From assembly GCA_017882285.1 (NCBI GenBank), contig JADGPS010000022.1:1-40750 (forward strand): a DNA stretch of 40,750 nucleotides, given 5' to 3'. The stretch's first letter is position 1; the number at the start of each line of letters is the position of its first letter. Below the pieces are notes generated by a model. The model ran no database searches. It worked only from the letters and a program-made list of their open reading frames with translations, and was not told the DNA's origin. The stretch comes from Paludibacter sp. Lineage in GTDB: Bacteria > Bacteroidota > Bacteroidia > Bacteroidales > Paludibacteraceae. Shown one piece after another: positions 1 through 8,560 of the stretch. A program made the position numbers and the translations under genes.

Positions 1-85
1 GAAGTCGATCTATGCATGGAACATATCCGAATTAGACACAGGAAAAGACAAGCAGATATAGACAGATATTATGTTAAAATCTAAT

Positions 86-1489
86 TTAGTAAAGTAGAAC
101 TAAATAATTTGCAAAATTTAAACCCGCTTTAAGACGTACATAGATATTTGTTGAATTAATAATTCCTGCACTTTGTGTTAAAGTTATTGGTGTACCTACA
201 AAGCCCGAACCAGATGTTTTTGATAGTTGAAGATTTGCTGAAGGAGTTAAAATAATGTCAGATTCCAACACAGATCCACTGATTGAAAATGATTGTTCGG
301 CAGAAGGTCCCAACCCTTTATTGTAATTCAGATTTGAAAGAGATGTTATAGAGGGAGTGATTGTTGGACCAACGACAGTACCAGAACAATAAACCTTTTT
401 AATTGTAGCATCATTTGATGATACTAATATACTGTCAGTATAATTATCAAAATTTAAACCCGCTTTTAATCGAACATAAATTGTTGTTATATCTACACTT
501 CCAGCATTCTGTGTTAGTATTATTGGTAAACTTGTAAATCCAGACCCGGATGTTTTTGAAATCTGAAAGTTAATTGGAGGTGCGATAGTTATATCTGACG
601 TTAAGTTATACCCAACTAAAGAGAAAGTTTGTTCTGCAGATGGTCCAGCTCCCTTATCATAAGTAAACCCATTTAATAGATTTGGTGCTAATTGAATATA
701 AGGAGCAGTCGTGTCAATTCCCAAAAAAATGGAAGACCAAGATTGACCTACACGAAGACCATCCAATCTTAATGTTGGTGCTGAAGCAGAACTTCCCTGA
801 CGGATATTAATTTCACCAATTCCTGCTGCTGTTGGAATATTTGTACCTCCAACACCTCCATTTGCAGGAGACGAACTTGTAATCCAAAAGGCAGCAGCTG
901 GTTCAGAAGATCTAATTGCTGGATTAATTATTAATGAGGAAGTTCCTGTGATAACATCTACTTTCACAACTGCTAAATAAGTAACATTAAGATCATAAAT
1001 TGAAGTTGTATAAGTAACAGTATAAGTACCTCCTGAATTATTTAAAATTCCAAAAGCAATTTTTGCACCATCCAATTTGACATATAGACGACCTAAATAA
1101 AACGAAGAAGAAGACGGTTCTCCTAAGGTCAAAAAATAATCACCAGTTTGGGCAGCTGAAGTATTAACTAATACTGAATAGTATATAGTACCAGAATACT
1201 GTGGAGTGAACTGATCTGCTATATCTTGACCATTATTTGCTACTGATACTTCATTTCCAACTTCAGAACCGTGGTATCCTAGATAGGCAATTGCAGGAGA
1301 GCCTGGAGCAGTAGTAACAAGTGCATTTACAGTTGAAGTTCCAAGAATGATCCAACCAGCTTGTCCAATTAATCCGGTTCCGGCTGCATAAGGAAAATTT
1401 TCAATCAGGGGTAAGGATTGAGTTTGAGCTTGAACTTGTGAAACTAATACACAAGCAATAAAAGCTAATAAAAGAGTAAGTTTTTTCAT
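86..1489 (-). CDS. Secreted repeat protein, probable type IX cargo with lost C-terminus
   Basis: The protein has 467 residues and begins with a clear signal peptide (MKKLTLLLAFIACVLVSQVQAQ), so it should be exported. Residues about 25-260 look like a beta-rich, lectin-like region, which I do not recognise further. Two tandem repeats of about 100 residues follow, each with a GPSAEQ(T/S)FS block, a (L/I)SKTSGSGF block and an IYVRLKAGLNF block. The first repeat continues after LKAGLNF as DNYTDSILVSSNDATIKK. The second breaks off after NFANY and ends in the unrelated LVLLY and a stop. Bacteroidota proteins of this style normally end in a sorting domain, which is missing. The gene is therefore either truncated by rearrangement or damaged by an assembly junction near 86-115. 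Extracellular location is inferred; no enzymatic role is visible. Confidence 0.72.
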   Translation of the reverse strand: MKKLTLLLAFIACVLVSQVQAQTQSLPLIENFPYAAGTGLIGQAGWIILGTSTVNALVTTAPGSPAIAYLGYHGSEVGNEVSVANNGQDIADQFTPQYSGTIYYSVLVNTSAAQTGDYFLTLGEPSSSSFYLGRLYVKLDGAKIAFGILNNSGGTYTVTYTTSIYDLNVTYLAVVKVDVITGTSSLIINPAIRSSEPAAAFWITSSSPANGGVGGTNIPTAAGIGEINIRQGSSASAPTLRLDGLRVGQSWSSIFLGIDTTAPYIQLAPNLLNGFTYDKGAGPSAEQTFSLVGYNLTSDITIAPPINFQISKTSGSGFTSLPIILTQNAGSVDITTIYVRLKAGLNFDNYTDSILVSSNDATIKKVYCSGTVVGPTITPSITSLSNLNYNKGLGPSAEQSFSISGSVLESDIILTPSANLQLSKTSGSGFVGTPITLTQSAGIINSTNIYVRLKAGLNFANYLVLLY

Positions 1490-1624
1490 GGTGATAAATT
1501 TTTTAGAGAATGATTTTTATTTAAAAATTTAAGTAATTTGTGAGTCGGTGAGCAATGGCTTCACATTTCACCCGTCCTGTCGGATTTCCACCTCTCTTTA
1601 AGTGTATAAAATTTGTGCGTTGTC

Positions 1625-1666
1625 GTTGGGATCCCGATACTCGGGACAAGTTATGCTTATCCCAAC
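1625..1666. repeat. Nested palindromic repeat
   Basis: GTTGGGAT (1625-1632) pairs with ATCCCAAC (1659-1666), and inside this lies CCCGA-TAC-TCGGG (1633-1645). A related ATCCCGAT..TCGGGA palindrome occurs near 26600, and the segment TCGGGACAAGTTATGC is echoed near 31798. The rest of 1490-2107 holds no convincing gene: the 75-residue frame at 1602-1829 has no recognisable features and contains this repeat. Confidence 0.6.
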
Positions 1667-2069
1667 AGTATGTATTCTTTGGATTTTTAATCCAATTTAC
1701 GAAACAAAATGCATTTTGCCCTCAAAGATAAAAACTATTCTTCACATTAATAACAAATTATTTAATTTATTTTCAAAATTTTTTGCATGGATTTTTAAAA
1801 CAATCACAATAATCGGTTATAAAGCATAATTCAGGATTAGTGCTGTGTGTTTTTATCGTGTAGCCGGGTTTGCAGCCCAAATGCACTTTCAATTTGAAAG
1901 ATAAAAGAAAATAAACTAACCTTTTTGAACACCTTCTTATTGGTTTAAAGTTTTCTATTTAGTTTCAATACGCTCTACCATTTAGACCTCGTTGCGAACT
2001 AGGAATAGGTGTGTAGTTTTACTGAACATTGCTTTTCTGTTAGTTGTTTTAAATTACAGTATTATTTGG

Positions 2070-2077
2070 TACTTTTG
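2070..2077 (+). promoter_or_regulatory. -7 promoter box for queDE
   Basis: TACTTTTG matches the Bacteroidota TAnnTTTG -7 consensus and lies 30 bases before the chosen queD ATG. A TTG at 2044-2046 is a loose -33 candidate, slightly too far away. This placement argues against the longer open frame that starts upstream, at 2009. Confidence 0.5.
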
Positions 2078-2107
2078 CAGAGAAATAAAAAAAACTTCAA
2101 TCACACT

Positions 2108-2458
2108 ATGTTTACCATTTCCAAAGAATTTCAATTTTCGGCAAGTCACCAGTTATACGGTCTGGAGAAAAATCATCCTTGCGGTCGAATTCACGGTCAT
2201 AATTATGTTTTGAGAGTTTTTCTGCGTGGAGAACTTAATAAAGAGGGTTTTGTGCAGGATTACAACGATTTGTCTCCAATTTCTGACTGGATTGAAAACA
2301 CGCTTGAACACAGGCATTTGAATGAAGTTTTCGATTTCCAGACATCCGTTGAAAATATGAGTAAATACGTTTATGATCTTTTTAAACTTCAATTTCCATT
2401 GTTATTTGCAGTCGAGATGAGCGAAACGCCCAAAACAAGTTGTCGGTATGAAGAGTGA
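2108..2458 (+). CDS. queD: 6-carboxy-5,6,7,8-tetrahydropterin synthase (QueD)
   Basis: QueD converts dihydroneopterin triphosphate to 6-carboxytetrahydropterin, the second step towards preQ0 and queuosine. The product is 116 residues, close to the family's usual 115-120. It begins MFTISKEFQFSASHQL; the SASH histidine, together with the HGH of the PCGRIHGHNY block, provides the zinc ligands, and the cysteine four residues before HGH is the expected catalytic one. Near the end, EMSETPKTSC carries the conserved glutamate region. The frame is open further upstream, but those residues (MCSFTEHCFS...) are not family-like and the promoter box lies inside them, so the ATG at 2108 is preferred. It overlaps queE by 11 bases, indicating translational coupling. 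Confidence 0.93.
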   Translation: MFTISKEFQFSASHQLYGLEKNHPCGRIHGHNYVLRVFLRGELNKEGFVQDYNDLSPISDWIENTLEHRHLNEVFDFQTSVENMSKYVYDLFKLQFPLLFAVEMSETPKTSCRYEE

Positions 2459-3080
2459 TTCGGGGTTGGAAACGGTACTTAAAGTTGTTGAGATTTTTCA
2501 TTCCATACAGGGAGAAGGTGCAAATGCAGGTAAATCAGCTGTTTTTGTTCGGTTGGCAACTTGTAATGAAAATTGTTGGTTTTGCGACACCGATTGGAGT
2601 CAGGGACACGAAATGACTGTTTCACAGATTCTTGATGAAGTTAAGAAGTTTTCCAAACCGAAAAATTATCAGAATAATCTTCTCATATGGACCGGTGGCG
2701 AACCTACTTTACAGCTTACTGACGCCATACTGGATTATTTCTCCGAATTTTATAATTGCATTGAAACCAACGGTACAAATCCGGTTCCTTCCGGAATTCA
2801 ATATATTTCGTGTAGTCCGAAAGTGGATAATGAGGTCTTAAGGAGAAATTTCAAACACGTAAATGAGTTTCGTTACCCGATTCAGGTTGGCGATAGTTTG
2901 CCTGATATTGCTGAATTGCCGATGGCTGATAATTATTTTGTCAGTCCCATTTTTGGTGGAGAACCCAAAAAACGCTTTGAACAGGTTGATGAAAATATAG
3001 AATATGCCATCAATTTTGTAAAGAATAATCCTAAATGGAGGTTATCTGTTCAGGTTCACAAAATGATAAATATCCGTTAA
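2448..3080 (+). CDS. queE: 7-carboxy-7-deazaguanine synthase (QueE), radical SAM
   Basis: QueE performs the radical-SAM ring contraction of 6-carboxytetrahydropterin to 7-carboxy-7-deazaguanine, the step after QueD. The product is 210 residues. VVEIFHSIQGEG (13-24) is the family's N-terminal signature. C39, C43 and C46 in TCNENCWFCDTDW form the CX3CX2C cluster that binds the 4Fe-4S centre, and TGGEPTLQ is the SAM-binding GGE motif. SVQVHKMINIR is the conserved C-terminal end. Its ATG lies inside the end of queD. queC and queF are not in the window, so only two steps of the pathway are seen. Confidence 0.95.
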   Translation: MKSDSGLETVLKVVEIFHSIQGEGANAGKSAVFVRLATCNENCWFCDTDWSQGHEMTVSQILDEVKKFSKPKNYQNNLLIWTGGEPTLQLTDAILDYFSEFYNCIETNGTNPVPSGIQYISCSPKVDNEVLRRNFKHVNEFRYPIQVGDSLPDIAELPMADNYFVSPIFGGEPKKRFEQVDENIEYAINFVKNNPKWRLSVQVHKMINIR

Positions 3081-3140
3081 AAACTGAGTTGTTGGGAATG
3101 GAATGGCTGTAGTTAAGTATAACGTTGAAATTATTTTTAA

Positions 3141-3264
3141 TGACCTCTATCCCTGACCCTTTCCCCCAAGGGGAAAGGGAAAACACCTCGCAATAATGAG
3201 ATGTATTTCTAAAAAAGCACAGCACAAGTCCCTCTCCTCGGGAGAGGGATTTAGGGAGAGGTCA
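3141..3264. repeat. Hairpin-ended intergenic element, diverged type
   Basis: The element starts TGACCTCT (3141-3148) and ends AGAGGTCA (3257-3264), so its tips are inverted. Each end folds into a hairpin: CCCTTTCCCC/GGGGAAAGGG on the left and CCCTCTCC/GGAGAGGG on the right. The architecture (inverted tips, one pyrimidine-purine hairpin at each end, AT-rich middle) is like the elements at 19983 and 35857, but the sequence differs. It occupies most of the 265-base gap between queE and the transporter gene. Confidence 0.65.
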
Positions 3265-3345
3265 AAATGAAAAATAATACTATTCTAAACTTGAGCCAAT
3301 GGATTTTATAATTCATTAAATAACAAGGTATTAATTGTTTTACGA

Positions 3346-3972
3346 ATGAAAACTAAACAAGAGCTGTTTAAGGATGCATTTAACTTAAGTCTTTTTACAA
3401 TTTTCTATAACATTATTGAAGGTATTGTTTCAATGGTTTTGGGTTATGAAGATGAAACGCTGACTTTGTTTGGTTTTGGTGTGGATAGTTTCATTGAAGT
3501 TATTTCGGGAATTGGAATTGCCATTATGGTCATTAGAATCAAACAAAATCCCGAAAGTTCAAAAAGTAATTTCGAAATAAATGCCTTAAAAGTTACAGGC
3601 ACATCCTTTTATTTATTATCCGCAGGATTAGTTGCAGGAATAATTTTAAATTTGATTCATCATCACAAACCTGAAACGACTTTTTGGGGAGTCATAATTT
3701 CAATGGTTTCCATACTTGTAATGGTTTGGCTGATGAATGCAAAAAAGAATGTGGGTAAAAAATTAAATTCCGATCCTATTATTGCTGACAGCAATTGTAC
3801 AAAGGTATGTGTCTATATGTCAATAGTCTTACTTGCGTCAAGTTTAATCTATCAATTTACCGGATTTGTATATGCGGATGTAATTGGAGCAGTGGGATTA
3901 ATCTACTTTTCAATTTCAGAAGGAAAAGAAGCTTTTGAAAAAGCGAAAGATAAAGAATGTGATTGTTGTTGA
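3346..3972 (+). CDS. Small cation-diffusion-facilitator-like membrane transporter
   Basis: This 208-residue protein has about six hydrophobic segments and resembles the membrane part of the cation diffusion facilitator family. GFGVDSFIEVISG (44-56) corresponds to the metal-binding aspartate region of helix 2, and SDPIIADSNCTKVC (142-155) to that of helix 5. The usual cytoplasmic C-terminal dimerisation domain is absent; instead there is a short tail ending KDKECDCC. With C151 and C155 this gives a cysteine-rich cytosolic face that may bind metal. Substrate unknown (zinc, cadmium or iron possible). It converges on maf with only one base between the stop codons. Confidence 0.78.
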   Translation: MKTKQELFKDAFNLSLFTIFYNIIEGIVSMVLGYEDETLTLFGFGVDSFIEVISGIGIAIMVIRIKQNPESSKSNFEINALKVTGTSFYLLSAGLVAGIILNLIHHHKPETTFWGVIISMVSILVMVWLMNAKKNVGKKLNSDPIIADSNCTKVCVYMSIVLLASSLIYQFTGFVYADVIGAVGLIYFSISEGKEAFEKAKDKECDCC

Positions 3973-3973
3973 A

Positions 3974-4558
3974 TTACTCTTTCCAGCGTTTCAATTCAGT
4001 GTAAAGTCGTTGAACAGGCAGTCCCATCACGTTAAAGTAAGATCCTTCAATGTGTTCAACTCCCACATAGCCAATCCATTCCTGAACTCCATAAGAACCG
4101 GCTTTATCATAAGGTTCGTAGTTTTGCAGATAGTATTCAATTTCTTCGGATGAAAGTTGTGCAAAATGAACTTCAGAAATTACATGAAATGTCTTCCGTT
4201 TATTCAAGGTGCTGAGGCAAACTCCTGTGATGACCTGATGCGTTTTACCGGAAAGTGATTTTAGCATTCGGGTTGCATCTGCTTTATTGATTGGTTTTCC
4301 AAAAACTTGCCCTGCGTGCCAGACAATGGTATCTGCAGTAATAAGCAAGGTGTTTTTTTCCATTTTATCTGCAAATGCATTTGCTTTTTTCTCTGCTAAA
4401 TACATGGGAATATCGACTCCCACAAGCTGTTCCGGATAACTTTCTTCTATATCAATTGCCTGAACATCAAAGGGTATATTCAATCCTCTTAAGAGTTCCT
4501 GACGACGTGGAGATTGAGAAGCCAGAATGATATGGTATTTTTTCAGATGAGAAAGCAT
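3974..4558 (-). CDS. maf: Maf-type nucleoside triphosphate pyrophosphatase
   Basis: Maf proteins hydrolyse non-canonical or modified nucleoside triphosphates (dTTP/UTP or m7GTP types) to monophosphates. The 194-residue product has the signature SQSPRRQELL (14-23), the catalytic-region aspartate D76 in ITADTIVW, and the GKP and KSLSGKTHQVITGV blocks. It follows the UbiA gene on the same strand, with 20 bases between, and is the last gene of the minus-strand run. This gene order (DUF2520, UbiA, Maf) recurs in Bacteroidota. The substrate class cannot be told from sequence alone. Confidence 0.92.
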   Translation of the reverse strand: MLSHLKKYHIILASQSPRRQELLRGLNIPFDVQAIDIEESYPEQLVGVDIPMYLAEKKANAFADKMEKNTLLITADTIVWHAGQVFGKPINKADATRMLKSLSGKTHQVITGVCLSTLNKRKTFHVISEVHFAQLSSEEIEYYLQNYEPYDKAGSYGVQEWIGYVGVEHIEGSYFNVMGLPVQRLYTELKRWKE

Positions 4559-4578
4559 TTGTATAAATATAAAGGTAT

Positions 4579-5565
4579 TTATTTTAGGATAAACAAATTA
4601 AATAAACTGATTCCAAACGTTTTAGCTTGTAAGTAATAAAACAAAAAGCTGTACAAAACACCAATAATCATAATGACTTTTAATAGAGTGGAAGCTTGAT
4701 GAAAATCAACAGGTGTTTTAGTCCTGAAAATTAAATAAATCAAGGCTGCAAAAGGCAATACCAGGCCAAAAATCATATACCGGATAGTCAACGTTCCTTC
4801 AAAATGAATAAAAAACTCATTTGCCAAAAACAATCCTGCTACTGTTATTAAAATTAATCCGTACAAAAACAATTTAGTATTATTTATTCCCCATTTTATT
4901 GGCATGGTATGACATTCCATTTCCCGATCTCCTTTTTCATCTTCTATGTCCTTAATGATTTCACGAATCCAGGTACAAAAGAATGCAAAAGTTGCAAAAC
5001 CGCCTATCCAGCCATAAAATTGTTGCGGTATAGGAGTTTCGAATATCAATTTACCAAATTCTTTTTGAAGAAACGCCAACTGAGTAATCCCTACCACTAA
5101 AATTGAAATTGCGGACAAAAAAGCAATGACAATATTTCCAATCATAAACTGTCGTTTGTAACTGGCTGAATAAAACCATAATAAACCCGGAACAACAATA
5201 AAAATAAAACCCAAAGTGAAACTTCTGCCAAAATAAGCCAATGCTAATCCGCATAAAATGCCTAAACCGGTTAGAATTTGATGCATGACCATTGCTGTTT
5301 GTCGACTTATTTTTCGGCCTACAATTTGTTTATCGGGATGATTGATGGCATCAATTTTCACATCGAAATAATCATTTAACACATATCCTCCGGCAGCAAT
5401 TAATAAAGTTGAAGTAATTAATAAAATCAACATTCCATTGTCCAACGATGCATCAAACCCGAAAGTCTGTAAAATTGGCACAAGAACAACCTGCCGCATA
5501 ACAAACTGAATACAGGCTAGAAAAATAAGATTCTGGAATCGTATGACTTTTAAATAGGAACCCAT
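4579..5565 (-). CDS. UbiA-family prenyltransferase, GGGP-geranylgeranyltransferase-like
   Basis: This 328-residue integral membrane protein has about eight to nine hydrophobic segments and two aspartate-rich motifs typical of UbiA enzymes: NDYFDVKID (64-72) and DIEDEKGD (206-213). These bind the Mg-diphosphate of the prenyl donor. The YxxNDYFDxxxDxxNHPDK pattern resembles the archaeal-type geranylgeranylglycerol-phosphate geranylgeranyltransferases that are annotated in Bacteroidota next to Maf. The true acceptor is uncertain; menaquinone or haem prenylation is less likely because the partner genes are absent. The protein acts in the inner membrane. Confidence 0.85.
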   Translation of the reverse strand: MGSYLKVIRFQNLIFLACIQFVMRQVVLVPILQTFGFDASLDNGMLILLITSTLLIAAGGYVLNDYFDVKIDAINHPDKQIVGRKISRQTAMVMHQILTGLGILCGLALAYFGRSFTLGFIFIVVPGLLWFYSASYKRQFMIGNIVIAFLSAISILVVGITQLAFLQKEFGKLIFETPIPQQFYGWIGGFATFAFFCTWIREIIKDIEDEKGDREMECHTMPIKWGINNTKLFLYGLILITVAGLFLANEFFIHFEGTLTIRYMIFGLVLPFAALIYLIFRTKTPVDFHQASTLLKVIMIIGVLYSFLFYYLQAKTFGISLFNLFILK

Positions 5566-5613
5566 TGAATAGAAAAGTGTGCTTTGATAATTAATTTGCT
5601 TACTGTGAATATA

Positions 5614-6387
5614 TTAGTTGTTCGGATTATGCCTTTTGTTTATGTCATAGGTTAATAACTTGTATATTTTCTTTAAATCTCTTTTTTTATTCAACATAGA
5701 AAGATGGGCAGATATCGTTTTTTTATCCATCCGCATTGCTGGTCCTGTTTGTGCATCGAATGGAGTCATTGTTTTAATTTTCTCTGCCGTTTCTAAAATC
5801 AAAGGTTGAATAATTTCAAAATCAATACCGCTGTCTTGGAGTATTTTATAAGCTGCATCATACAAATAATTGGTGAAATTACTTGCAAAAACTGCTGCCA
5901 AATGCAGGCTTTTTCTTTTTTCGGAATTAATAATATAGGTTTTTTGTGAAATTAAACCGGCTAATTCTACCAGTTTTTTTTGAACTTCCATACTGACAGC
6001 TTCAATGCAAATAGGGATATTGCTGAAATCGACCGGTTTATTGATAGAAAATGTCTGCAAAGGATAAAACACTCCGAATTTAGATGCAAATCCTTTAAAG
6101 ACATTCATTGAGATACTTCCACCTGTATGAACATGTATTCCGTCAGGGATATTTATTTTTTTTAAAACACTCCGAAGTACGCTGTCTTTTAGTGCATAAA
6201 TATAAATATCAGCTTTCCTGTAAATATCAGAAATATTAGAAATGTAAGAAACATTTAATTTTTTCCCTAATTTTTCGGCATGAATTATATTATTACTATA
6301 AACCTGTTTTACAGTAACATTTTTGTCTTTTAACGCTAAACCTAATTGAGTAGCTACATTACCGGAACCAATTAAAACTACTTCCAT
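5614..6387 (-). CDS. DUF2520 Rossmann-fold protein
   Basis: The 257-residue product begins MEVVLIGSGNVATQLGLAL, a dinucleotide-binding GxGxxA fold. Then come the NADP-reductase-like half and a C-terminal helical DUF2520 half, with HLAAVFASNFTNYLY near residue 165 and TGPAMRMD near 225. The family resembles pyrroline-5-carboxylate or ketopantoate reductases, but its substrate is not established. It lies upstream of the UbiA and Maf genes in the same direction (48-base gap), the usual association in Bacteroidota. A redox step connected with the neighbouring lipid or cofactor genes is only a guess. Confidence 0.85.
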   Translation of the reverse strand: MEVVLIGSGNVATQLGLALKDKNVTVKQVYSNNIIHAEKLGKKLNVSYISNISDIYRKADIYIYALKDSVLRSVLKKINIPDGIHVHTGGSISMNVFKGFASKFGVFYPLQTFSINKPVDFSNIPICIEAVSMEVQKKLVELAGLISQKTYIINSEKRKSLHLAAVFASNFTNYLYDAAYKILQDSGIDFEIIQPLILETAEKIKTMTPFDAQTGPAMRMDKKTISAHLSMLNKKRDLKKIYKLLTYDINKRHNPNN

Positions 6388-6444
6388 AACTTCTCGTTAT
6401 TTGTTGAAATAGAAACGGTTAATGATTTTATTAGTCGGGAAAAA

Positions 6445-6771
6445 TTATTTGCCCTTTTTAATTCCAAAAATCAGTATTCCACCGGCAAGAATAAGCAATA
6501 CAGGCCAAATAAAATCTGAAATGTGCCTTGTGAGTTGAATTATTTCGGATAACCTGAAAAGTAAACCGACCACAATCAAGACAATACCTATGTTTTTATT
6601 ACTATGACAAAGCAGAAAAATCACTCCCATAAAGAAAGGATAATTTTTAAAGTCGAAGATATAAGATTCAATTTCAACCGGTAGAATATGAAGTTGACGA
6701 ATTAAAAACATACATCCAAAAAAGAGAAGTGTAACACCCCAGGCCAAACGGTTATCTTTTTTTGCAGTCAT
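6445..6771 (-). CDS. Small membrane protein, LiaI/LiaF-like
   Basis: The product has 108 residues and four hydrophobic helices with short polar loops. The repeated pattern of a tryptophan/glycine start, FFGCMFLI, and late WPVLLILAGGILIFG is typical of the LiaI/LiaF-like transmembrane domain (DUF5668). Such proteins often accompany envelope-stress systems, but no regulator or adhesin-like partner is next to it here. It is separated by 30 to 60 bases from its same-strand neighbours, so it is probably cotranscribed with the nitroreductase. Function unknown. Confidence 0.65.
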   Translation of the reverse strand: MTAKKDNRLAWGVTLLFFGCMFLIRQLHILPVEIESYIFDFKNYPFFMGVIFLLCHSNKNIGIVLIVVGLLFRLSEIIQLTRHISDFIWPVLLILAGGILIFGIKKGK

Positions 6772-6801
6772 AAAATTGAATTATTAGGTATGAATAATAA
6801 G

Positions 6802-7332
6802 TCAGTTGAATTTGTCAGAATGAATTTTATCAACAGCAAGTTTATGAATCTCATGCGCTTTCTTTTCTTCGTCAGGATATCCAATTGAAATAATACAAAG
6901 AACTGCAAATTGTTCAGGTATCCCAAGTAATTGACGAACATACGATTCTGAAGTAATGTGTTTGTCTTTCTCCCGATGATAAACCTGAATCCAACAACTC
7001 CCCAATCCTAAATCCTGAGCCTGAAGTTGCATTATAATTGCAGTTATTGAAGCATCTTCTATCCAGATATCACTCTTTGTAGCATCAGCAATTACAACAA
7101 TTCCTAGAGGTGATTTTGCTAAAAACTGTGATTCATGTGGTCGGCAATCTGAAAGTTTCTGAAGCATTTCTTTGTCTTGAACAACAATAAATTCCCATGG
7201 ATTACTTCGCTTTGATGCAGGTGACATCAAAGCTGCATTCGTAATCTGAGCTATTTTTTCCGGTTCAATGGCTTTCGAAAGATATTTCCGAATGCTGTGT
7301 CGGGTCTTTAAAAGATCAAAGAATGAATTCAT
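6802..7332 (-). CDS. Nitroreductase-family FMN oxidoreductase
   Basis: The 176-residue protein has the short nitroreductase layout: RHSIRKYLSKAIEPEKI (11-27) with the FMN-phosphate-binding arginines, SPASKRSNPWEFIVV (37-51), and the C-terminal GLGSCWIQ ... GIPEQFAVLCIISIGYPDEEKKAH. It should be a cytosolic FMN-dependent NAD(P)H oxidoreductase. The natural substrate is not predictable in this family. It lies between the LiaF-like and DUF3298 genes, 14 bases after the latter. Confidence 0.88.
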   Translation of the reverse strand: MNSFFDLLKTRHSIRKYLSKAIEPEKIAQITNAALMSPASKRSNPWEFIVVQDKEMLQKLSDCRPHESQFLAKSPLGIVVIADATKSDIWIEDASITAIIMQLQAQDLGLGSCWIQVYHREKDKHITSESYVRQLLGIPEQFAVLCIISIGYPDEEKKAHEIHKLAVDKIHSDKFN

Positions 7333-7346
7333 ATAAATCAGAATAA

Positions 7347-8192
7347 TTATTGTTTAATCTGTTTTTCAACAAGATAAGCAATTATACTGTTTGGTTTTAA
7401 GATATCTGCAAGTCTGTTATAGGGCAACGTAACTTCGGTTTGTCCCATGTAGTAGGGCGCAATTTCGTAAGGATTAAAGACGTAATTAATTCCTTCGTCC
7501 GTAATATAAAAATTACCGTTAGGTTTTATTGAATCTGTCCAAAAATCGGTATCCTCTAAACTTATAATGGGTTCAGTATCTTTAGAATCTTTTATTTCTT
7601 TGCTTTCTTCTACAATCCTTTTTTTGATAAGTTCTGAAAGTTCTGAAACATAATTTGGTTTAAATAAATCTTTTTCTGCAATTAACTTCCCTGTTTTTAA
7701 ATCGAAATTATAATAATTGCGTGTTTCAAGTCCGTGTGCACCGCCCATATCCACATAACGTTCAATGCCATAAACATATATTTTTTTATCACTTAATAAA
7801 CTAAAACCGGATATATCATATTCATTATTAAATGAATAGTTGTTTGCACTATCCTTTACATTCAATAACGGTTCATTATTTTCTTTGTATTCGGTAAAGA
7901 GTTCAGAACTAAATAAATGAACTAGTGAATCGTTTGACTGTGAAATGTATTCATCACCCAACAAATTTGAAATAAGTGTAGCACGAACTGATTTCAGAAC
8001 AGTTGTATCAGCAAAAGCAACAGGAATTTCAATCTCAATATCCACAGTTAAAGTTCCTTTTAGTGTATCGGAGGTCAAATAAAATTTTTTTACCAAATCC
8101 TTTTCTTCGGTTTTAATAGTTTTATGGGAACATGAAATAAATAAAACTGAAGTTAAAGCGCAGTAAATTAATAAAATAGATTGTTTTTTCAT
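7347..8192 (-). CDS. DUF3298/DUF4163 (RsiV-like) lipoprotein
   Basis: The N-terminus MKKQSILLIYCALTSVLFISC is a lipoprotein signal with a lipobox cysteine near residue 21, so the protein should be membrane-anchored and face the periplasm. The rest of the 281 residues has the pattern of DUF4163 followed by DUF3298: the YVDMGGAHGLETRNYYNFDLKTG block is the family hallmark, and NFYITDEGINYVFNPYEIAPY is typical of DUF3298. RsiV-type proteins bind lysozyme in Firmicutes; a similar role here is not shown. A -7-like box (TAAATTTG) lies about 30 bases upstream. Confidence 0.82.
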   Translation of the reverse strand: MKKQSILLIYCALTSVLFISCSHKTIKTEEKDLVKKFYLTSDTLKGTLTVDIEIEIPVAFADTTVLKSVRATLISNLLGDEYISQSNDSLVHLFSSELFTEYKENNEPLLNVKDSANNYSFNNEYDISGFSLLSDKKIYVYGIERYVDMGGAHGLETRNYYNFDLKTGKLIAEKDLFKPNYVSELSELIKKRIVEESKEIKDSKDTEPIISLEDTDFWTDSIKPNGNFYITDEGINYVFNPYEIAPYYMGQTEVTLPYNRLADILKPNSIIAYLVEKQIKQ

Positions 8193-8221
8193 GATGAAAT
8201 TAATATGTTTATTTTTCGGAA

Positions 8222-8229
8222 CAAATTTA
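8222..8229 (-). promoter_or_regulatory. -7 box for the DUF3298 operon
   Basis: On the minus strand this reads TAAATTTG, matching TAnnTTTG, 29 bases before the DUF3298 start. It could drive the lipoprotein, nitroreductase and following genes. No good -33 TTG at the expected spacing was seen. Confidence 0.4.
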
Positions 8230-8343
8230 CAATAATTAAGCAGATAATCTCTAAATCAGTAAAAAAAATCTGATATATTATCTGGCCTTTAGAAAAGTGG
8301 ACCTTTAAAACTATTAAATTTCATCAAATATTGACCTTTTTTG

Positions 8344-8374
8344 TTGGCAAAATTTTGGAATGTGCTTATATTTG
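8344..8374 (+). promoter_or_regulatory. Promoter of the Lys/Cys-rich protein gene, long leader
   Basis: TTG at 8344-8346 and TATATTTG at 8367-8374 are separated by 20 bases, the expected Bacteroidota spacing. A second TATATTTG at 8407-8414 lacks a -33 partner. Transcription from the first would give a leader of about 180 bases before the ATG at 8561. I see no strong hairpin or known riboswitch in that leader. The 8193-8560 gap otherwise holds nothing recognisable. Confidence 0.55.
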
Positions 8375-8560
8375 CGATATAAACTAATTACAAAGTTAAT
8401 CAAATCTATATTTGACGTGTTTCAGTCTTGAGATTTTGGCCGTTAAAGCTGATAAATTTAATTGAAAATAGTTATAAATTGAAATGACGATATTATTTAT
8501 ATGTCTGTTAATCGGATATTTTCGAAACAATAATCAAACAAAATAATTAATTAAAAAAAA

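Noticed and set aside
1602-1829. 75-residue open frame
   Set aside because: No family features, spans a palindromic repeat and lacks a promoter.
2009-2107. N-terminal extension of queD
   Set aside because: Those codons are not family-like and overlap the likely promoter.
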